Below are positions 5,427-9,607 of a stretch of DNA of 9,607 nucleotides, piece by piece. Below the pieces are notes generated by a model, which made no database searches, was not told the origin of the DNA, and saw only the letters and a list, made by a program, of their open reading frames with translations. Both the position numbers and the translations under genes were made by a program. Each line of letters starts with the position of its first letter. Positions within the stretch are counted from its first letter, which is position 1. The DNA is from Deltaproteobacteria bacterium (lineage in GTDB: Bacteria; Desulfobacterota; DSM-4660; Desulfatiglandales; Desulfatiglandaceae): assembly GCA_013349725.1 (NCBI GenBank), contig DUZB01000029.1, positions 7,822 through 17,428 of the forward strand. Direction: 5' to 3'.

Positions 5427-6500
5427 ATGAAATTCCTAAAGCGGGTGATGCACAATAAGATAGCGATTGTTTCAGTTCTCTTTATCGTATGTTTTGGCGT
5501 GGGGGCTTTTTCCCTCTTGGCGCCGAATTCAGAGGCTGCGGAAAAAACGTCATCCGAAAAAAAAATAAAGATCCTTCACATCATGAGCTATCACTCGCCC
5601 TGGCTATGGACCGATGACCAGTTCACCGGGTTCAAGGATGCCATGAAAGGGGTGAATGCTGAATACAAAGTTTTCCAGATGGACACCAAACGAAAAAGTT
5701 CGGCCGAGTGGAAGGAAAGTGTCGGCAGGCAAGCCAGGGAGCTGATCGACACTTGGAAACCGGACCTGGTGTATGCCAATGACGACAACGCCCAGGAGTA
5801 TGTGGCCAAATACTATGTTAACAGCGACATACCATTTGTATTCAGCGCTGTGAATGCAGACCCTGGCGAATACGGGTTTATCGGGAGTCGAAACATTACC
5901 GGCGTCCTGGAACAGGAACACTTCATCGGGTCTGTTGAACTGTTAAAGATGATTTCACCGGGCATCAAAAAGATTGCCATCATCCTTGATGATGAGAACA
6001 CCTGGACGGGCGTCACCCGGCGAATAAAACAGAAACTGGATCAACTGCCTGATATTGAAATTGTCGCCTGGGATGTGATCCATACCTTTGCAGAGTACAA
6101 GCAAAAGATGAAAGACTATGAGGGCAAGGTTGATGCCATCGGTCTTCTGGGTATATTTACCTACAAGGATGCCGGCGGCAGCAATGTGCCCTACATCGAT
6201 GTGCTGAAATGGACGGCAGAGAACAGCACATTGCCGGATTTTAGTTTCTGGAAAGACAGGATTACGTATGGAACCCTTTGCACCGTTACCGTTTCCGGTT
6301 ATGAGCAGGGATTGGCGGCAGGTAAAATAGCACGCGGTATCCTTTTGGATGCTAAAAGCCCGGCAAGTTATCCCATGGAACCGACCGTCAAAGGTGAAGT
6401 TGTTATCAGTCTTGCCAGGGCCAAAAAACTGGGTATCAAGATAAATTCCAGCATTCTTCTTACAGCAGAGGTTATTGAAAAGTTTGCCTGGGAAAAATAA
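5427..6500 (+). CDS. ABC_sub_bind-family periplasmic substrate-binding protein
   Basis: This 357-residue exported protein has a basic start (MKFLKRVMHNK), a hydrophobic core (IAIVSVLFIVCFGVGAFSLL) and a likely signal peptidase site near SEAA/EK (about residue 38-39). The mature part begins with KIKILHIMSYHSPWLWTDDQ, typical of the ABC_sub_bind (PF04392-type) type I periplasmic binding fold. Later landmarks are WKPDLVYANDDNAQEYVAKY and the hinge-like IKKIAIILDDENTWTG. Ribosome site AAGGAG (5414-5419) lies 7 nt before ATG. The 148 bp upstream (5279-5426) hold no gene I recognise. No permease or ATPase gene follows; the next gene, starting right after the stop, is a hybrid histidine kinase. A ligand-presenting co-sensor role, as for LuxP with LuxQ, is therefore more likely than transport. 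The ligand is unknown. Confidence 0.85.
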   Translation: MKFLKRVMHNKIAIVSVLFIVCFGVGAFSLLAPNSEAAEKTSSEKKIKILHIMSYHSPWLWTDDQFTGFKDAMKGVNAEYKVFQMDTKRKSSAEWKESVGRQARELIDTWKPDLVYANDDNAQEYVAKYYVNSDIPFVFSAVNADPGEYGFIGSRNITGVLEQEHFIGSVELLKMISPGIKKIAIILDDENTWTGVTRRIKQKLDQLPDIEIVAWDVIHTFAEYKQKMKDYEGKVDAIGLLGIFTYKDAGGSNVPYIDVLKWTAENSTLPDFSFWKDRITYGTLCTVTVSGYEQGLAAGKIARGILLDAKSPASYPMEPTVKGEVVISLARAKKLGIKINSSILLTAEVIEKFAWEK

Positions 6501-9359
6501 ATGTTGATCAGCATCAGAACAAAGATTGTCTTTATTACCGTGGGGATCTTGTTTCTTGCCATTGGTGCGAGCACCTTGACGAGTTCTTATTTCTTTGCCA
6601 AAGAGTATAAGATAGCTCTCGAAACCAGGGGGTTTGCCATTGCTCAGGACCTCAAACTGCAAATGGACAGGCTGTTGAGATTGAAAATACCCATGGATGA
6701 TATTATTGGGTTTGAAGAACAGTGCCGGGAAACGGTAAAGAAACATCCGGACATCTCATATGCCATGATCATCAATCCTGGTGGGAAGATACTCTTCCAC
6801 AACGACCCATCCCGTCAAGGCGGCATTGAAATAGACCCGGGAATATTGAAAACCATCGCGTCCGGATCAAGCAGCATTCAAAAGATCAAACAACAGGATG
6901 AATCCTTCTATGATGTTGCTGTCCCGATTTTTGACAATCATAAGAAACCTATTGCCGCTGCCCGGATCGGTTTTCCTGGAAAAATAATTACTGAAAAAAG
7001 CCGGGAAATCTTCCTCTATTCAGGTGGGATCGGGTTGCTGTTGCTTTTTGCCGCGGTTATCATCTCACTGATAACCATATCCTTTCTTGTCACCAACCCA
7101 CTTCAAAAGCTGGTGAACGTTATCCAGGAAGTACGGGACAAAGGGACTGAGTTGACCCGCCCGCTGGATATCACAACACAAGATGAGATCGGTCAGCTGG
7201 CATCCGCATTCGACGAGATGATCAGAGATCTTCAAAAAACCACTGTTTCCAGGGACCTGTTGGTCAAGGAAGTTGACGAACGAAAACAGGCTGAAAAGTC
7301 TGCAGAGGCCGCCAACCAGGCCAAGAGCGAGTTTCTTGCCAACATGAGCCATGAGATAAGGACACCGCTTAGCGGGATCATCGGCATGGCAGAGTTGGCC
7401 CTGGATACCCCGCTTGATGATAATCAGAAGAATATCTTTTATACAATCAATATGGAAGCCAATTCACTTCAGGATGTAATCAATGACGTTCTTGATTTTT
7501 CTAAAATAGAGGCTGGTAAGTTTTATATCGAGGAGATTCCATTTGACTTGAGAATGGCGATTGAAAATGTTGCTGCCGGCTTCGCCTACAGGATGGAGCA
7601 GAAACGACTGGAGTTTTTCTCCTTTCTTTCTCCCGATGTTCCTTTTCGATTAATTGGCGATCCGGGCCGACTGAGGCAAATACTTACAAATCTTGCAGGC
7701 AATGCCCTTAAATTTACCGAAGAGGGCGAGATATACATCAAGGGAGAATTGGCCGAAGATCTCGGAGAGAGGGTCAAAATCCATTTTTCCATAAAGGATA
7801 CAGGCATCGGCATACCCGAGGATAGACAGGCGACCATCTTTGAGAGTTTTACCCAGGCAGACGGGTCAACCACCCGAAAATACGGGGGAACCGGCCTGGG
7901 AACCACCATATCCAAACAACTGACAGAGCTGATGGGAGGAGAAATTGGCGTAGAGAGTGAGGAGGGGAAGGGAAGCACGTTCTGGTTTACGGCAGTCTTT
8001 ACCAAACAGACAGGACAGGAAGTCGTCCTGTCAAAAGAAGATATTGATCTGAATGATTTACGAGTACTGGTGGTAGATGACAATCGGACCAATAGGTTTA
8101 TCCAGACGGAGTATCTCAAATCCTATGGCTGTCTGCCTATGGAGGCAACTGATGGAAAAGATGCCCTGATTATTCTCAGTGAGTCCGTTTCATCGGAAGA
8201 ACCGTTCGACCTGATTTTGACTAACTTTCAGATGCCGGGCATGAGCGGTTTTGATCTGGCCGGGAAGATCAGGGCCATGGATGATTTGAAAGCGATACCG
8301 ATCATAATCATCTCGTCTGTTGGAATGATAGGAGACGGCAAGAGTTGTCGGGATATAGGGATTAATGGATATTTAACCAAGCCGATTCGACGGGATGATC
8401 TGCGTAAGGCTGTTGAATCTGTTTTGGGTCTTGCTGAGGATAAGGATCTGAACGGTAAAAAACTTGTTACCAGACATACGATAACTGAGGATTACAGGAA
8501 AAGTGCCCGGATCCTTTTAGTCGAGGATTATCCCACAAACCAACTGGTGGCCATGGGACATCTTGATAGCGCAGGGTATCAAGTTGATCTTGCGGAGAAC
8601 GGTCAGTTGGCTGTGGAAGCATTTAAGCGCAAACGATATGACATGATCCTGATGGACATACAGATGCCGGTGATGGACGGTTATGAAGCTACAAACGCCA
8701 TCCGGAATTTAGAGAATGAACTCAATAAAACAGGAGATAAAAAAGACTCGGGCAAACTGGAAAGGACTCCGATTATCGCCATGACGGCGCACGCCATAAA
8801 AGGATATAAAGAAAAGTGCTTTAAGTCGGGAATGGATGATTATATAACCAAGCCCTTGAGGAGAAAGGAATTTCTGGAAATAGTTGATAAGTGGAGCAAA
8901 TCGAATGAGATAATTGAAAATCAGCCCTCAGACCAAAAAGATTTTAACCACCAGGCAAACCCGGAACTTGAGGAAGCGGATGGTTCGAAACCAGCAATCC
9001 AAAACCTGACGCCAAAAACAGATAAAGACAATGTCCCCATGAATTTTGAAATGATCCTGGATGACTTTGAAGGGGATAGAGAATTTTTGGTTAAGGTCAT
9101 GAATCTTTTTCTGGAGTCGGTCAGAAATCAGATCGAAACCTTACGCCAGGCTATCTTAGATGGGGATGCCGAGTTGGTAAGAAGAGAGGCACATTCCATC
9201 AAAGGCGGTGCGGCCAATTTGACTGCAGATGACCTTTCAAGAGTTGCTTTTGAACTGGAAAACATGGGAAAATCGAACACCCTGGAGGCAAGCACCGTTA
9301 TTCTCGAAAGACTTGAAAAAGAGTTTTATCGCTTAGATGCTTATGCAAAGGAATGCTAA
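6501..9359 (+). CDS. Hybrid sensor histidine kinase: sensor-HAMP-HisKA-HATPase-REC-REC-HPt
   Basis: This 952-residue inner-membrane phosphorelay kinase has TM1 at about residues 8-30, a periplasmic Cache-like sensor at about 33-170 ([20 protein letters not shown]), TM2 at about 174-197 and HAMP at about 198-250. HisKA carries the phospho-His284 in [12 protein letters not shown]. HATPase has the N-box Asn401 (NLAGNALKF), the G1 Asp433 (DTGIGI) and the G2 GGTGLGTT (462-469). Receiver 1 (about 523-640) keeps Asp526/527 and Lys627 but has Asn575 where the phosphoacceptor Asp belongs ([13 protein letters not shown]). Receiver 2 (about 669-795) is complete: Glu675/Asp676, Asp719 and Lys784. HPt (about 850-950) has His898 in [11 protein letters not shown]. 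Phosphate should flow His284 to Asp719 to His898, then to an unseen regulator. ATG directly follows the binding-protein stop, so the two are coupled and probably act together. Confidence 0.95.
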   Translation: MLISIRTKIVFITVGILFLAIGASTLTSSYFFAKEYKIALETRGFAIAQDLKLQMDRLLRLKIPMDDIIGFEEQCRETVKKHPDISYAMIINPGGKILFHNDPSRQGGIEIDPGILKTIASGSSSIQKIKQQDESFYDVAVPIFDNHKKPIAAARIGFPGKIITEKSREIFLYSGGIGLLLLFAAVIISLITISFLVTNPLQKLVNVIQEVRDKGTELTRPLDITTQDEIGQLASAFDEMIRDLQKTTVSRDLLVKEVDERKQAEKSAEAANQAKSEFLANMSHEIRTPLSGIIGMAELALDTPLDDNQKNIFYTINMEANSLQDVINDVLDFSKIEAGKFYIEEIPFDLRMAIENVAAGFAYRMEQKRLEFFSFLSPDVPFRLIGDPGRLRQILTNLAGNALKFTEEGEIYIKGELAEDLGERVKIHFSIKDTGIGIPEDRQATIFESFTQADGSTTRKYGGTGLGTTISKQLTELMGGEIGVESEEGKGSTFWFTAVFTKQTGQEVVLSKEDIDLNDLRVLVVDDNRTNRFIQTEYLKSYGCLPMEATDGKDALIILSESVSSEEPFDLILTNFQMPGMSGFDLAGKIRAMDDLKAIPIIIISSVGMIGDGKSCRDIGINGYLTKPIRRDDLRKAVESVLGLAEDKDLNGKKLVTRHTITEDYRKSARILLVEDYPTNQLVAMGHLDSAGYQVDLAENGQLAVEAFKRKRYDMILMDIQMPVMDGYEATNAIRNLENELNKTGDKKDSGKLERTPIIAMTAHAIKGYKEKCFKSGMDDYITKPLRRKEFLEIVDKWSKSNEIIENQPSDQKDFNHQANPELEEADGSKPAIQNLTPKTDKDNVPMNFEMILDDFEGDREFLVKVMNLFLESVRNQIETLRQAILDGDAELVRREAHSIKGGAANLTADDLSRVAFELENMGKSNTLEASTVILERLEKEFYRLDAYAKEC

Positions 9360-9367
9360 AACAGCCA

Positions 9368-9457
9368 TTATCCCCCGGCCCACTTTTCCACCATGGCCAG
9401 CAGTTTTTCCCTCTTTAAGGGTTTTGAAATAAAATCGTTCATGCCCACTGAAAGGAT
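9368..9457 (-). pseudogene. Antisense remnant: C-terminal end of a receiver domain
   Basis: Read on the minus strand, these bases give SVGMNDFISKPLKREKLLAM, then VEKWAGG and a TAA. This is the last part of a response-regulator receiver, with the conserved Lys in SKPLKR, and closely resembles the end of receiver 2 in the adjacent kinase ([20 protein letters not shown]). Nothing upstream of it is receiver-like: an in-frame TAA (9458-9460) and then a REP-like hairpin and a transposase start interrupt it. The stop lies 8 bp from the kinase stop, tail to tail. It is probably the end of a second regulator or hybrid kinase cut by the mobile element. Confidence 0.75.
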
Positions 9458-9459
9458 TT

Positions 9460-9483
9460 AGGGTCAAATCTACGATTGACCTT
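9460..9483 (+). repeat. REP-like imperfect hairpin upstream of transposase
   Basis: GGTCAAATC (9462-9470) pairs with GATTGACC (9474-9481) over 8 bp, with one bulged A and the 3-nt loop TAC. Short hairpins with a bulge or mismatch placed just before a RAYT gene are the usual substrates of these transposases. It begins where the antisense receiver remnant breaks off. Confidence 0.65.
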
Positions 9484-9510
9484 TGTAGTGAATTCCGGTA
9501 TATTTACATT

Positions 9511-9607
9511 ATGTCGCGACCCTTGAGAATAGACTACCCGGATGCTTGGCATCATGTGATGAACCGTGCTCGAAGAGGTGAGAATCTTTTTGCGGATGAC
9601 ACGGATT
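9511..9607 (+). CDS. REP-associated tyrosine transposase (RAYT / Y1_Tnp), N-terminal start
   Basis: The first 32 codons of a Y1 (HUH) single-strand transposase are present: MSRPLRIDYPDAWHHVMNRA, then RRGENLFADDTD. This is the highly conserved RAYT N-terminus (compare the common form M-x-RPLRIEYPGAxYHVxxR). The AWHHVMNR strand belongs to the Y1 fold. The HUH pair and catalytic Tyr lie beyond the window. These enzymes nick and join REP hairpins; one such hairpin is just upstream (9460-9483). ATG 9511 is the only sensible start, because the family motif begins at its second residue. Whether the gene is complete cannot be seen. Confidence 0.9.
   Translation, partial: MSRPLRIDYPDAWHHVMNRARRGENLFADDTD

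Noticed and set aside
5955..6746. A 263-codon minus-strand frame across the binding protein and kinase start
   Set aside because: It is a shadow of two clear + strand genes and shows no domain pattern.
1..9607. CRISPR arrays, tRNA and rRNA genes
   Set aside because: I saw no regularly spaced repeats and no recognisable tRNA or rRNA sequence on either strand.

Overview
The window reads as a chromosomal piece of an anaerobic, moderate-GC Gram-negative bacterium. A Desulfobacterota (sulfate-reducer-like) host is my best guess. The grounds are an oxygen-sensitive glycyl radical enzyme with its activase, a very long hybrid sensor kinase paired with a periplasmic binding protein, REP-associated transposase pieces and purine-rich intergenic repeats. 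The lineage is inferred from this gene style and is not proven by any marker gene.

Left block (1-2371): the 3' end of a glycyl radical enzyme, its radical-SAM activating enzyme, and a flavin split-barrel (PNPOx-like) protein lie head to tail on the + strand. A rho-independent-type terminator closes the block. A purine tract with strong G-quadruplex potential precedes both the activase and the PNPOx gene; the second copy forms the C-terminal tail of the activase.

Middle block (2431-5278): this is a decayed integron. A transposase tail relic (2431-2577) is followed by a minus-strand integron integrase that lacks its N-terminal third. Next comes an AT-rich attI-like region holding a 9-codon ORF with a near-perfect Shine-Dalgarno. 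It is followed by a gene cassette (about 3722-4599) carrying a HigBA-type toxin-antitoxin pair with its own promoter and operator. The cassette ends in a textbook attC site (4520-4604) with two extrahelical bases and unpaired central spacers. Its two ends fit each other: the start GTTCGCC is the exact complement of the attC left core GGCGAAC. A second cassette starts with an intact Phd-like antitoxin and a Doc toxin cut off at codon 50; the Doc piece is joined to the 3' half of a ribbon-helix-helix antitoxin. The downstream part of the array has therefore suffered a deletion.

Right block (5427-9607): an ABC_sub_bind-family periplasmic binding protein is followed, with no gap, by a 952-residue hybrid histidine kinase (sensor, HAMP, HisKA, HATPase, two receivers, HPt). 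The first receiver has Asn in place of the phosphoacceptor Asp. No transporter genes accompany the binding protein, so a co-sensor role is likely. Beyond the kinase lie an antisense fragment of another receiver domain, a REP-like hairpin, and the start of a REP-associated tyrosine transposase that runs out of the window.
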